Shown in pieces: positions 6,651 through 14,348 of a DNA stretch of 15,288 bases. The stretch spans positions 1 through 15,288 of the forward strand of contig PWSB01000080.1 of assembly GCA_003563375.1 (NCBI GenBank), given 5' to 3'. Both the position numbers and the translations under genes were made by a program. The notes beneath the pieces were generated by a model. It was given only the letters and a program-made list of their open reading frames with translations, made no database searches and had not been told where the DNA came from. Each line of letters begins with the position of its first letter. The first letter of the stretch is position 1. This stretch comes from Actinomycetota bacterium. GTDB lineage: Bacteria; Actinomycetota; Humimicrobiia; Humimicrobiales; Humimicrobiaceae.

Positions 6651-7405
6651 TGGCAAAAAGAAAGATAATTAATATAGACGAGAAAAAATGCAACGGTTGC
6701 GGGGAATGCGTGCCCAATTGCCCTGAAGGAGCTATTCAAATAATAGATGATAAGGCAAGGGTTGTAAGCGACCTTTATTGCGACGGGCTGGGGGCCTGCG
6801 TTGGTGAATGCCCCCTTGGAGCTATAAGCATAGAAGAAAGAGAGGCAGAGCCATATGACGAGAGGCTTGTAATTGAAAATATTGCCAAGAAAGGAGATGC
6901 AGTAATAGCAGCCCATCTTGAACACCTAAAGGAGCATGGTGAGACTGAATATCTTGAACAGGCTGTAAAATACTTGAAAAAAGAAGGATATGATGTACCT
7001 GACACAGATGTAGGTGAAGATAAGGTAGAGAAAGGTGCTGGTTCAGAACTGGGGCAGTGGCCCATACAACTTAAGCTGGTGCCTGCAAAAGCGCCGTTTT
7101 TAAAAAACGCTGAGCTTTTAGTAGCAGCAGACTGTGTCCCATTTGCATACAGCGGTTTTCATGAAGACTTCTTGAAAGGGAAGGTATTGCTTATCGGCTG
7201 CCCTAAATTAGATGATGCTCAAAGCTACTTGAGCAAACTCACACAGATAATAGAGGCAAATGACTTAAAATCCATAACCGTAGCCCATATGGAGGTCCCC
7301 TGCTGTTTCGGCCTGGTCAGGCTGGTGGAGGAAGCCATAAAAAGGTCTAAAAAGACGGTGCCGTTTGCTGCGGTAAATATAAGCGTAAAAGGGGAAAGGA
7401 AATAA
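6650..7405 (+). CDS. Dicluster ferredoxin-domain Fe-S protein with Cys-rich C-terminal domain
   Basis: The 251 residues begin with a ferredoxin domain. Cluster 1 is complete: C14-X2-C17-X2-C20-X3-C24 followed by Pro. The second motif has only three cysteines, C44-X5-C50-X3-C54 (YCDGLGACVGECP), with Leu at the place of the missing one. Residues 60-145 are a charged helical region. The C-terminal domain (about 150-251) adds C162, C184 and a C218-C219 pair in HMEVPCCFGLVRLV, which could bind another cofactor. Proteins of this kind occur in anaerobes next to redox regulators; I know no firm activity. The ATG overlaps the rrf2 stop by one base, behind a very strong AAAGGAGGAGG. It is thus the likely effector or target of the Rrf2 regulator. 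Its stop TAA abuts the convergent pcm stop. Confidence 0.85.
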   Translation: MAKRKIINIDEKKCNGCGECVPNCPEGAIQIIDDKARVVSDLYCDGLGACVGECPLGAISIEEREAEPYDERLVIENIAKKGDAVIAAHLEHLKEHGETEYLEQAVKYLKKEGYDVPDTDVGEDKVEKGAGSELGQWPIQLKLVPAKAPFLKNAELLVAADCVPFAYSGFHEDFLKGKVLLIGCPKLDDAQSYLSKLTQIIEANDLKSITVAHMEVPCCFGLVRLVEEAIKRSKKTVPFAAVNISVKGERK

Positions 7406-8044
7406 TCAGATACTTTCAACCAAAGGTACAAAGGCCACGCTGCATACAGGTTTTTTGACTAGTTTGCCCCGTTTTTTAGTTATCCTGTATAGGGTCTGGT
7501 CAAAAGTCGATATGCCTACAGGTATTACCATTATACCCTCCTCGCTTAGCTGGTCCTCCAGGGCAGGAGGGATCCTGGCTGGAGCAGCTGTAACCAGTAT
7601 CCGTTCATAAGGTGCATGGTCCTCCCATCCATAATAACCGTTTTTATGGGCTAAGACTACATTTTTATAAGGTTTTAAAAGCCTTCGGCTTTTAAGGTAA
7701 AAATCCCTTATAGCCTCTACCGAGTACACCTTTGCGGCAAGTTCAGCTAAAATTGCGGTCTGGTATCCTGAACCGGTTCCCACTTCCAATACCTTTTCGT
7801 CCCCTTTGAGGGTAAGCAGTTCGCTCATCAGGGCAACGATGTAGGGCTGGGATATGGTCTGCCTGTTTCCTATGGGAAGTGGACCGTCTGCATAAGCCTG
7901 GTAGGGTTCCGGGGCATTTACAAATCTTTCCCTGGGTATCTTTCCCATAACCTCCAATACCCTCCTGTCCCTTATTCCCCTTCCAGCCAGCTGTATTTTT
8001 ACCATTTGCTCCCTCAGGTTTTTAAGATCTTTTTGGTTTTTCAT
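7406..8044 (-). CDS. pcm: Protein-L-isoaspartate O-methyltransferase
   Basis: The 212-residue length and motifs fit Pcm. RQTISQPYIVALM (61-73) is the substrate-site signature with the conserved Thr/Ser. VLEVGTGSGYQTA (85-97) is SAM motif I, VYSVEA (106-111) the acidic post-I strand, and LVTAAPARIPPAL (150-162) the motif that follows. The enzyme methylates isoaspartyl residues in aged proteins to start their repair in the cytoplasm. The ATG has a modest AAAGGAAA about 11 nt upstream. The gene is monocistronic: divergent from the second PolX-like gene and convergent, with no gap, to the Fe-S protein gene. Residues after 165 follow the family, with no sign of truncation. Confidence 0.95.
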   Translation of the reverse strand: MKNQKDLKNLREQMVKIQLAGRGIRDRRVLEVMGKIPRERFVNAPEPYQAYADGPLPIGNRQTISQPYIVALMSELLTLKGDEKVLEVGTGSGYQTAILAELAAKVYSVEAIRDFYLKSRRLLKPYKNVVLAHKNGYYGWEDHAPYERILVTAAPARIPPALEDQLSEEGIMVIPVGISTFDQTLYRITKKRGKLVKKPVCSVAFVPLVESI

Positions 8045-8117
8045 CCTGTGAAAGATTTCCTTTTTTTGTGTATAATTACATTCTTATATTATCATAATAT
8101 GTCTTGGTTGGATAAAG
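8045..8117. promoter_or_regulatory. Divergent promoter region with 15-bp palindrome
   Basis: This 73-bp gap must drive both pcm (-) and the PolX-like gene (+). A plausible plus promoter is TTGTGT (8067-8072), 17 nt, TATCAT (8090-8095). It lies over the perfect palindrome ATATTAT-C-ATAATAT (8086-8100). The minus-strand promoter is less clear; TATACA at about 8069-8074 is one -10 candidate. The palindrome is almost all A/T and may be fortuitous. Confidence 0.4.
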
Positions 8118-9854
8118 ATGCTGAATTTAGAGCTGAGCAACATACTTACCAATATAGCAGAACTTTATAAATTTACTCCAAACAAAAAAGATATTGTTTT
8201 TCCGGTGACCAAAGCATCAAGGACCATCAGGGATTACCCAGGGGACATAGTGGACGCTTACAGTAGTGGCGAGCTATGGAAGCTGGCAGGCATAGAAGGG
8301 GAGGCAGTCCCTATAATTGAGGAATTTTTCTCCACAGGAAAGATAAAAATATATGAACAAATAAAAAAAAGCTATCCCCAGGAACTGATAAGGTTTATAA
8401 GATTGAGCGGGCTTGGGAAAAAAAGAATGCTTGATATCTATAAAAGATGGAATATTTCCTCACTGCAGGACTTAAAAGAAAAAATATACAATAATGATTT
8501 CATAGACAGGTTCACCACAGAGGATAAAAGCCCCTTAAAGTCAATAGATATAGCCCGTCTCAGGCTTACCTTTGATTTCTATGAGACCGGCCAGAGGTTA
8601 TCTCCCCGGGGGTTTATAGAAAATTTCCTGCCTGCTGTCATAAAAGGTATTGAAACCATAGAGGGGGTTAGGAAGGTAGAAACAGTGGGCTCGGCCAGAA
8701 GAAAAAAACCTTTAGTGGGGGATATAGACATACTTATACTTCCCGCTTTTAATAGAAAAGGCATGGAGGTTGAAAAAAGCAGGAGACTTCTTGATGAAAT
8801 CTGTAAAATAAAATATATAAATAAAAAAAAGTCAGAGAATATCCAAAATGACAGCATAAGCTACAGGTTCCAGACCGAGCTTCTGGCTGACATGGAAGTG
8901 GTGTTAAGCACCCAGGAGACATTTTGGATCCACCTTTTAAAGACTACCGGAAACAAAAGGCATGCTGCTAAAGTGCTAAACTTATTGAAAGCAAATGGAG
9001 GTGACAAAGGAAGCGTTGGAAGTGAACAGGAAATATACGAAAGGGCAGGCCTCGAATATGTGCCCCCTGAGCTCCGGGAGGACAGGGGAGAGATCGAGCT
9101 AGCTAAAGCAGGTAGGATACCTGAGCTGGTGTCCCTGGATGATATTAAGGGAGACCTTCATATACACTCCAGTTTTAGCGACGGATTAATAGAATTGGAT
9201 GATATCATGAAAAGGGTCACCGCTTACGGTTACCAGTATTTCAGTTTGTCTGATCATTCAAAATCCAATGTGTACGGCCATGGCCTTGATGAAAAGAGGC
9301 TTGTCCAAAAACTTAGCCACATAAAAGAGCTCTCAGCTAAGATATCCGGGACAAGGCTGCTCGCAGGCTCTGAGGTGGATATAACCGACAATGGCTTTTT
9401 GGATTATAGTGATGAGCTGCTGGATAGGCTGGATATAGTCATAGCTTCAATGCATTCAAATTACAGGCGGGATGCTGAATACAATACCAAAAAAGCTATA
9501 GGTGGACTTTCCAATCCCCATGTGGATTTTCTGGCACATCCAACAGGTAAAGTCTTTGACAGCAGGGCCCCTTATTTTATAAATATAGAAAAGGTGATAG
9601 AGGCTGCAAAAAAATATAACAAGGCCCTGGAGATAAACTCTTATTTTTTGAGGCTTGACCTTGACGAAGAAAATGCAAGGAAAGCCAAAGACGCAGGGGT
9701 CAAGCTGGTTATAAACACCGATTCCCACAGGCCCAACAACCTGGACCACATAAGACTTGGCGTGGATATAGCCAGAAGGTCAGGCCTGGGGCGGCAGGAT
9801 ATTATAAATACGTTACCATATGAAGAAATACTTGAATGGAAAAAGCAAAGATGA
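8118..9854 (+). CDS. Divergent PolX-like protein with PHP domain (second paralogue)
   Basis: The 578 residues have the same domain order as bacterial PolX. The N-terminus holds HhH motifs (LAGIEGEAVPIIEEF, 56-70; LSGLGKKRMLDIY, 96-108). The palm has GSARR (191-195), the metal ligands D202 and D204, and a third Asp at D258 (ADMEV, where the canonical protein has VDIRA). The thumb motif FTGSKEHN is replaced by TTGNKRHA (276-283), and the following INEYGLF-type segment is absent. The PHP domain is intact: H348/H350, H380, E419, H446, H474 and D535/H537. Metal-dependent phosphoesterase activity is therefore expected; polymerase activity is doubtful or altered. No good ribosome site precedes the ATG (GGTTGG is the best). 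The gene is alone, 8-kDa domain included, and ends back-to-back with the PflX-like gene. Confidence 0.88.
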   Translation: MLNLELSNILTNIAELYKFTPNKKDIVFPVTKASRTIRDYPGDIVDAYSSGELWKLAGIEGEAVPIIEEFFSTGKIKIYEQIKKSYPQELIRFIRLSGLGKKRMLDIYKRWNISSLQDLKEKIYNNDFIDRFTTEDKSPLKSIDIARLRLTFDFYETGQRLSPRGFIENFLPAVIKGIETIEGVRKVETVGSARRKKPLVGDIDILILPAFNRKGMEVEKSRRLLDEICKIKYINKKKSENIQNDSISYRFQTELLADMEVVLSTQETFWIHLLKTTGNKRHAAKVLNLLKANGGDKGSVGSEQEIYERAGLEYVPPELREDRGEIELAKAGRIPELVSLDDIKGDLHIHSSFSDGLIELDDIMKRVTAYGYQYFSLSDHSKSNVYGHGLDEKRLVQKLSHIKELSAKISGTRLLAGSEVDITDNGFLDYSDELLDRLDIVIASMHSNYRRDAEYNTKKAIGGLSNPHVDFLAHPTGKVFDSRAPYFINIEKVIEAAKKYNKALEINSYFLRLDLDEENARKAKDAGVKLVINTDSHRPNNLDHIRLGVDIARRSGLGRQDIINTLPYEEILEWKKQR

Positions 9855-10805
9855 TCAGATACCCTCATGGTCCCTGAACACATCATCCCTTCGAAAGTCC
9901 GGCAGGTAAGGGTCATCAGCAAGAAATCCCGGATCCTGTATATAACCCCATTCAAATCCCAGCTTCTGGGCGTGGTCCACTACCTCCAGGTATTCTGAGG
10001 ATGTTATGCTCCGGTTTATCTGTGCATAGTCGGCGGCCTTATATACCGGATGATACTGGGCCATTATGCTTAAATATACATCAGTGGACAGGTTTTGTTT
10101 TATAAAATCCAAGGTGTCTTTTAGGCCCCCAACATCATCTGGAAGGACAAGCAGCCGGATCAACAGCCCTTTAGTGGCTATGCCGTTTTTATCTACCTTA
10201 AGTCCCCCGGCCTGTCTATACATCTCTGTAACCGATTTTCTATTGTATTTGGTGTATTCTTTTACCTTGGAAAACTTGTATGCCATGCGGTCATCACTGT
10301 AGCGCATATCAGGCATATATATGTCTATTACGCCATCAAGCATCCTTATTATTTCCGGGTCATCGTATCCCCCCGTATTATAGACTAAAGGTAAATTAAG
10401 CCCCTTTTCCCGGGCAATGGCCAGGGCTGATACGATCTGGGGGACCCATGCGGTCGGCGAAACCAGATTTATATTGTGGCATCCCATTTTTTGCAATTTC
10501 AGCATTATGTCAGACAACTTTTTTGTATTTTTTTCATTACCCTCTTCCATCTGGCTTATTTGGTAGTTCTGGCAATACACGCACTTCATATTACAATAGG
10601 AAAAAAACAAGGTCCCTGAGCCCCCGGTTCCTGAAATAGGGGGCTCTTCACCATGGTGGGGCATGGCTGAAGACAAAACGGGTACATAAGGAGCACGGCA
10701 GTACCCTAACTGGCCGGATAAGCGGTCTACCTTGCAGCTATGCGCACATATAGTGCATTCCTTTAATTTATTTTCTAATCTTTTAGAAAGTTTTTTCAGA
10801 TCCAT
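9855..10805 (-). CDS. PflX-like radical SAM protein (COG1313 type)
   Basis: The 316 residues contain the radical SAM motif C71-X3-C75-X2-C78 (YCNMKCVYCQNYQIS). In front of it is a four-Cys region C17-X2-C20-X3-C24-X11-C36 (CTICAHSCKVDR, then GYC), typical of the PflX group of pyruvate formate-lyase-activase homologues. This N-terminal site probably binds zinc or a second cluster. GGYDDPE (145-151) and DIYMPDMRY (162-170) fit the family barrel. The physiological substrate of PflX proteins is not known to me, and no glycyl-radical enzyme is in the window. The ATG has no ribosome site: it is preceded by an A/T run, and the predicted promoter points to a leaderless message. Its TGA stop shares the palindrome TGATCA with the TGA of the convergent gene. 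Confidence 0.88.
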   Translation of the reverse strand: MDLKKLSKRLENKLKECTICAHSCKVDRLSGQLGYCRAPYVPVLSSAMPHHGEEPPISGTGGSGTLFFSYCNMKCVYCQNYQISQMEEGNEKNTKKLSDIMLKLQKMGCHNINLVSPTAWVPQIVSALAIAREKGLNLPLVYNTGGYDDPEIIRMLDGVIDIYMPDMRYSDDRMAYKFSKVKEYTKYNRKSVTEMYRQAGGLKVDKNGIATKGLLIRLLVLPDDVGGLKDTLDFIKQNLSTDVYLSIMAQYHPVYKAADYAQINRSITSSEYLEVVDHAQKLGFEWGYIQDPGFLADDPYLPDFRRDDVFRDHEGI

Positions 10806-10810
10806 AATAT

Positions 10811-10827
10811 AAAAATATAATATTTTT
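10811..10827. promoter_or_regulatory. 17-bp AT palindrome over the PflX promoter
   Basis: AAAAATAT-A-ATATTTTT is a perfect inverted repeat with one central base. It overlaps the predicted -10 of the PflX-like gene. Being pure A/T, it may be simple promoter composition rather than a protein site. Confidence 0.35.
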
Positions 10828-10840
10828 GGTGATTTGTGAA
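10812..10840 (-). promoter_or_regulatory. Possible leaderless promoter of the PflX-like gene
   Basis: On the minus strand TTCACA (10835-10840) and TATTTT (10812-10817) are 17 nt apart. They match five and four of six consensus bases. The next six bases lead straight to the ATG at 10805, so the start point would be at or next to the start codon. Between here and 11026 I see no gene; a direct repeat AAGCTTG occurs at 10856 and 10878. Confidence 0.45.
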
Positions 10841-10963
10841 TATCCCTTCCGGCATAAGCTTGTCTGCCAGGTGGTCGAAGCTTGATTTCAATTTTTTAAA
10901 TACCATCTTATTAAATAATAAATTGCCTTATATTCAACCAGACAAGTCAATAGGTAAAATATA

Positions 10964-10991
10964 TTTACTTTAAATCGAAAATTTGTATAAT
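10964..10991 (+). promoter_or_regulatory. Promoter of the HD-GYP gene
   Basis: A perfect -10 TATAAT (10986-10991) follows TTTACT (10964-10969, four of six) after 16 nt. Transcription would begin near 10998 and give a leader of about 29 nt that lacks a Shine-Dalgarno sequence before the ATG at 11027. Confidence 0.65.
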
Positions 10992-11026
10992 GAGGTAATA
11001 CTAATTCATTAATATGTACTGACTAG

Positions 11027-12541
11027 ATGCCAGAACAAAAACAATTCAGTTTAGAAGATACAAAGGAGCTTTTATCTGTTTCAAATCACATAGACCGGTT
11101 ATTTCTTGAAATAAAAGACCTTTGTAAGCTTCTCAACTCTATTTGTGAAACCATATCTGAAAGCAGCTTATTTTTATTTGGCTTGATCCTTGTAAATAAT
11201 AATTTTTTTGGCTGCAAGAAATATGTCTCAGATGTTATTGCACTAAGGGATATGGGTATGCTTGGGAAAGAATCAAAGCTTTTTAAAAAAGATGGGCTCC
11301 ATATCGCAAGCTTTGGTCTTAATGAAACTAAAGGTGGCAAGCTTTTTATAGGAACCTATACAGCGGATGTATTCTATCAGACATACAAGACTATGGATAT
11401 TCTGGCTAATAAAATCTCCAGGATTATTTCTGAAAGAGAAAAAACCAAGTTTTTAACCGGATACGTAGGTAATAGAGAAAATCAACAAAATCATAAAAGT
11501 ATATTCCATTCTTTACCAGTAGCAATGATAGAATTTGAATTTGGTCCCATATTTGAATTTATCTCTCTGATCGAGGCGGGCAGGGCCGAAGATATAAAAG
11601 ACCATATATCGACCCCTCCCGGCAAGGTAAAAGATTTGTTTAAATATCTAAAGTTTATAGACATCAACCAGGAAGCGCTTAATTTTTTTGGAGTAAACCA
11701 CCGGAAAGCTTTTCCCAAAGACATCCAGGAGGCAGTTGCTGCAAAAATATATCGGAATTTCACAGCAATTGCCAAGGTTTTAAGAGAGGGAAAGAAAACA
11801 GCGGCAGTGGAGACCAGCCTAAGGACCATAAATGGGAAGACAAAGGAGGTATACCTTAAATGGGGGGTTATGCCCGGATTCAAGGAAAATGCCCTGGTGG
11901 TCTCTTTCATCGATATAACCGCTAAAAAAAAGATGGAAAAGAAGCTCAAAAAAAGTCTTTCTGACCTTGAAAAAAACTTTAAAGGGGCAATAGATACCCT
12001 TTCAAAGATCGTGGAGGTAAAGGACCCCTATACTGCAGGCCACCAAAAAAAGGTTACCAGGCTCAGTGTAGCTATCGCCAAGGAAATGGGCTTGGGGAGG
12101 GATATCATCAAACCCCTTAGTGTGGCTGCAGCTATTCATGATATAGGGAAGATAAATATACCAGCTTCAATATTAGCCAAGCCCGGCAGTCTGACCCAAT
12201 TAGAATACAATATGATAAAAACCCATCCCAGGCTAGGGCATTACATATTGGATAAAATAAGGTTTCCCTGGCCAATAGATGATATCATACTTCAGCATCA
12301 TGAAAGAATAGATGGTTCAGGGTACCCTCAAGGGTTGAAGGAAGATGACATAATGGCAGAGGCAAAGATACTGGCTATTGCAGATGTTGTAGAAGCTATA
12401 TCCAGCCACAGGCCTTACAGGCCCTCCAGAGGGATTGATAAAGCATTAGAAGAGTTAGAAAAAAATAAAGGAAGACTTTATTGCTCTGCTGCTGCAGAGG
12501 CCTGTATAAGGTTGATTAGAGTAAAAAGGTTCAGCTTCTAG
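11027..12541 (+). CDS. Sensor protein with GAF-like, PAS and HD-GYP domains (c-di-GMP phosphodiesterase)
   Basis: The 504 residues lack membrane segments, so the protein is probably cytoplasmic. Residues 25-135 resemble a divergent GAF domain. Residues 155-298 form a PAS domain ending in FIDITAKKK, followed by a short coiled coil (300-320). The HD-GYP domain covers about 320-500: the HD pair H371/D372 (AAIHDIGKINIP), LQHHERIDGSGYPQGL with the GYP at 432-434, and HRPYRP (461-466). HD-GYP proteins hydrolyse cyclic di-GMP, and the metal and GYP residues are present, so activity is likely. The signal is unknown. No diguanylate cyclase (GGDEF) is in the window. The gene has its own promoter but no clear ribosome site. 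Its TAG stop is 1 nt from the stop of the convergent GH3 gene. Confidence 0.93.
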   Translation: MPEQKQFSLEDTKELLSVSNHIDRLFLEIKDLCKLLNSICETISESSLFLFGLILVNNNFFGCKKYVSDVIALRDMGMLGKESKLFKKDGLHIASFGLNETKGGKLFIGTYTADVFYQTYKTMDILANKISRIISEREKTKFLTGYVGNRENQQNHKSIFHSLPVAMIEFEFGPIFEFISLIEAGRAEDIKDHISTPPGKVKDLFKYLKFIDINQEALNFFGVNHRKAFPKDIQEAVAAKIYRNFTAIAKVLREGKKTAAVETSLRTINGKTKEVYLKWGVMPGFKENALVVSFIDITAKKKMEKKLKKSLSDLEKNFKGAIDTLSKIVEVKDPYTAGHQKKVTRLSVAIAKEMGLGRDIIKPLSVAAAIHDIGKINIPASILAKPGSLTQLEYNMIKTHPRLGHYILDKIRFPWPIDDIILQHHERIDGSGYPQGLKEDDIMAEAKILAIADVVEAISSHRPYRPSRGIDKALEELEKNKGRLYCSAAAEACIRLIRVKRFSF

Positions 12542-12542
12542 G

Positions 12543-13745
12543 CTATGATAAGTTTTCTTTTAGCTTGTTTATCCTGCTATAGGATTCTGTGATCCTTTCC
12601 TCGGCCAGGGTACCCTCTTCTATCGCAGATTTTATAGCATAGAAAGCTTTTTTTGCAATCTCCTGGTCGTATTCAGTGCCATTGTTCGACAGCAAGATCA
12701 GGTCACAGCCCGCATTTATAGCTTTTATGATAGCTTCATCAAAGCCATAATTATCGGTTATCGCTCCCATTTGCATATCATCGGATATGATGACACCTTC
12801 ATAGTTTAACTCATCTCTTAAGATATCTTCGAGGAAGACCTGCGATAAAGTAGCAGGGTATACGGGATCAATATCCCTGTTTATGATATGGGCGGTCATA
12901 ATGATATCAGCTTTATTGTCCTCGATTAACATCTTGTAGGGGAAAAGTTCTGCTTCCTTTTGATAGGTAGCAGTAATATCAGGGAGTTTGAGATGGCTGT
13001 CTTCTTCAGAGCTGCCATGTCCTGGGAAATGTTTTACGGCTGCTGCTATATTGTACTCTCTCATCCCCTCGATGAACGCGGCGGCATGCCTGTGAACTTC
13101 CCCGGGATCTTGGGAAAAAGACCTTCCAAGCCTTCCGATTATAGGATTATCCTTATTTATATCCACATCTACAACCGGAGCAAGGTTTATGTTAATACCA
13201 AGAGAATCTAATTGGCTTGCTAGTTTTTTTGCTTCCAAAAAAGTATTTTCTGGATCATCTGAGCCCATCTCTTGAGCGCTCTTTATTTTCTCAAAACCAT
13301 ATTCTTCGTTTAGGCGGTTTACATTTCCACCTTCTGCGTCAATGGTTATAAGCAGGTCGCTACTGCTAAGCTTGTTTAAATCTTTGATCAATTTTTTTGT
13401 CTGCTCTGGCCCCAATATATTCCTGGGGAAGCTTTTGGTTGGCATATCATAATCAAATAATATAACCCCACCTATACGGTAAGTGTTTATATCTTCGACT
13501 ATTTTAGAAGAGGCAGTTACCTCTGTCCCCCTGAAACCAAGGATGATCATCTGGCCGATCATATAATCGAGGAGGGGATCCTCCTCTTTTTCAGTGTCTT
13601 TTTTTTGAGTGCTGTAATTTTCTTGACCCAGGCTATCTGCTGTTTCTGATTGCTTTTGGATACAAGAAGGAAGCAATAAGCTAAAAAGTATGCATGGGAC
13701 CAGGAGTATCAAAACTTTTAAATTTTTTTTTAACCTCTTTAACAA
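12543..13745 (-). CDS. Glycoside hydrolase family 3 lipoprotein, NagZ-type beta-N-acetylhexosaminidase
   Basis: The 400 residues start with a lipoprotein signal: basic LKRLKKNLK, a hydrophobic core and LLLPSC with C28. A charged linker (about 30-57) leads to the GH3 barrel. DAEGGNVNR (136-144), GRSFSQDP (207-214), KHFPGHGSSEEDSH (238-251) and VIISDDMQMGA (318-328) are the NagZ-type motifs. D249/H251 of DSH form the expected acid/base dyad, and D322 is the expected nucleophile. NagZ-type enzymes remove N-acetylglucosamine from muropeptides, so a role in cell-wall recycling outside the membrane is likely. Only the catalytic domain is present, without the C-terminal domain of longer GH3 proteins. 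The start is a TTG at 13743-13745 with a weak ribosome site; the basic N-terminus supports it. It is the last of three envelope genes on this strand. Confidence 0.9.
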   Translation of the reverse strand: MLKRLKKNLKVLILLVPCILFSLLLPSCIQKQSETADSLGQENYSTQKKDTEKEEDPLLDYMIGQMIILGFRGTEVTASSKIVEDINTYRIGGVILFDYDMPTKSFPRNILGPEQTKKLIKDLNKLSSSDLLITIDAEGGNVNRLNEEYGFEKIKSAQEMGSDDPENTFLEAKKLASQLDSLGININLAPVVDVDINKDNPIIGRLGRSFSQDPGEVHRHAAAFIEGMREYNIAAAVKHFPGHGSSEEDSHLKLPDITATYQKEAELFPYKMLIEDNKADIIMTAHIINRDIDPVYPATLSQVFLEDILRDELNYEGVIISDDMQMGAITDNYGFDEAIIKAINAGCDLILLSNNGTEYDQEIAKKAFYAIKSAIEEGTLAEERITESYSRINKLKENLS

Positions 13746-13865
13746 TATCTTTGGTAACCCTTATTATTATGATTAAACTGAGATCCTACATCATAAGATT
13801 CCCTGGGGCAAATAATATATAAGTTCTAAAAACGCCTTTCCGCATCCCAAATCTTGGTGAGACTA

Positions 13866-14315
13866 TTATTTTGTTTCTTTCACTTCATTGTCTTCTGTTT
13901 CTTTATCCTCTTCATCGCGAGCACCATAATTCAGGTATTTTTTTGCTGCAGGGTCATTGAACCTCTTCCACAAAATAGCCCCAAATATTGTTCCTACTGG
14001 GAAAAAGACTACCATGGATACAATAAGGGCTGCTCTTCCCAGGGGGACTGCCCATCCTTTTCTAACATAAAGCCCTACCAATGCCATGACAAAAAGGGCT
14101 AAAAATAATAGGGGGGTGTTATCTCCAAAGGAGGGAATTACTTGCGGAAACCTCAAGCCCACAGGTCCTATGTATATATTCCTTCCCCAACTAGCTATGT
14201 CGGATAAAGAAAAAGTACCGATCCCGACTAATACCGAGATCACCCAGAAATAGATCTTTGGGCCACCTATAACTTTTTCTCCATGTTTCATTTCTTGCTT
14301 GGTAAGCTTGGCCAT
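13866..14315 (-). CDS. Small membrane protein of unknown family
   Basis: I do not recognise a named family. The 149 residues have three likely membrane segments (about 21-37, 68-86 and 92-115). A short loop with conserved-looking Gly/Pro residues (GRNIYIGPVGLRFPQVIP) lies between the first two. The end of segment three, GTIFGAILWKRFNDPAAKKYL, resembles the ending of many small bacterial membrane proteins (transmembrane helix, then DPxxKxYL), after which comes a Glu/Asp/Lys-rich cytoplasmic tail. The ATG has GGAGG 6-7 nt upstream. It lies 33 nt downstream of the GIN-domain lipoprotein and 120 nt upstream of the GH3 gene, in the same direction. It may belong to an envelope operon, but the function is open. 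Confidence 0.82.
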   Translation of the reverse strand: MAKLTKQEMKHGEKVIGGPKIYFWVISVLVGIGTFSLSDIASWGRNIYIGPVGLRFPQVIPSFGDNTPLLFLALFVMALVGLYVRKGWAVPLGRAALIVSMVVFFPVGTIFGAILWKRFNDPAAKKYLNYGARDEEDKETEDNEVKETK

Positions 14316-14348
14316 GAGATTTCCTCCAAAACCTTTTATTATTAATAT

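Noticed and set aside
6317..6925. 202-residue minus-strand frame across rrf2 and the Fe-S gene
   Set aside because: It lies opposite two clearly recognised genes, is rich in Cys/Ser/Phe as shadows are, and has no family likeness.
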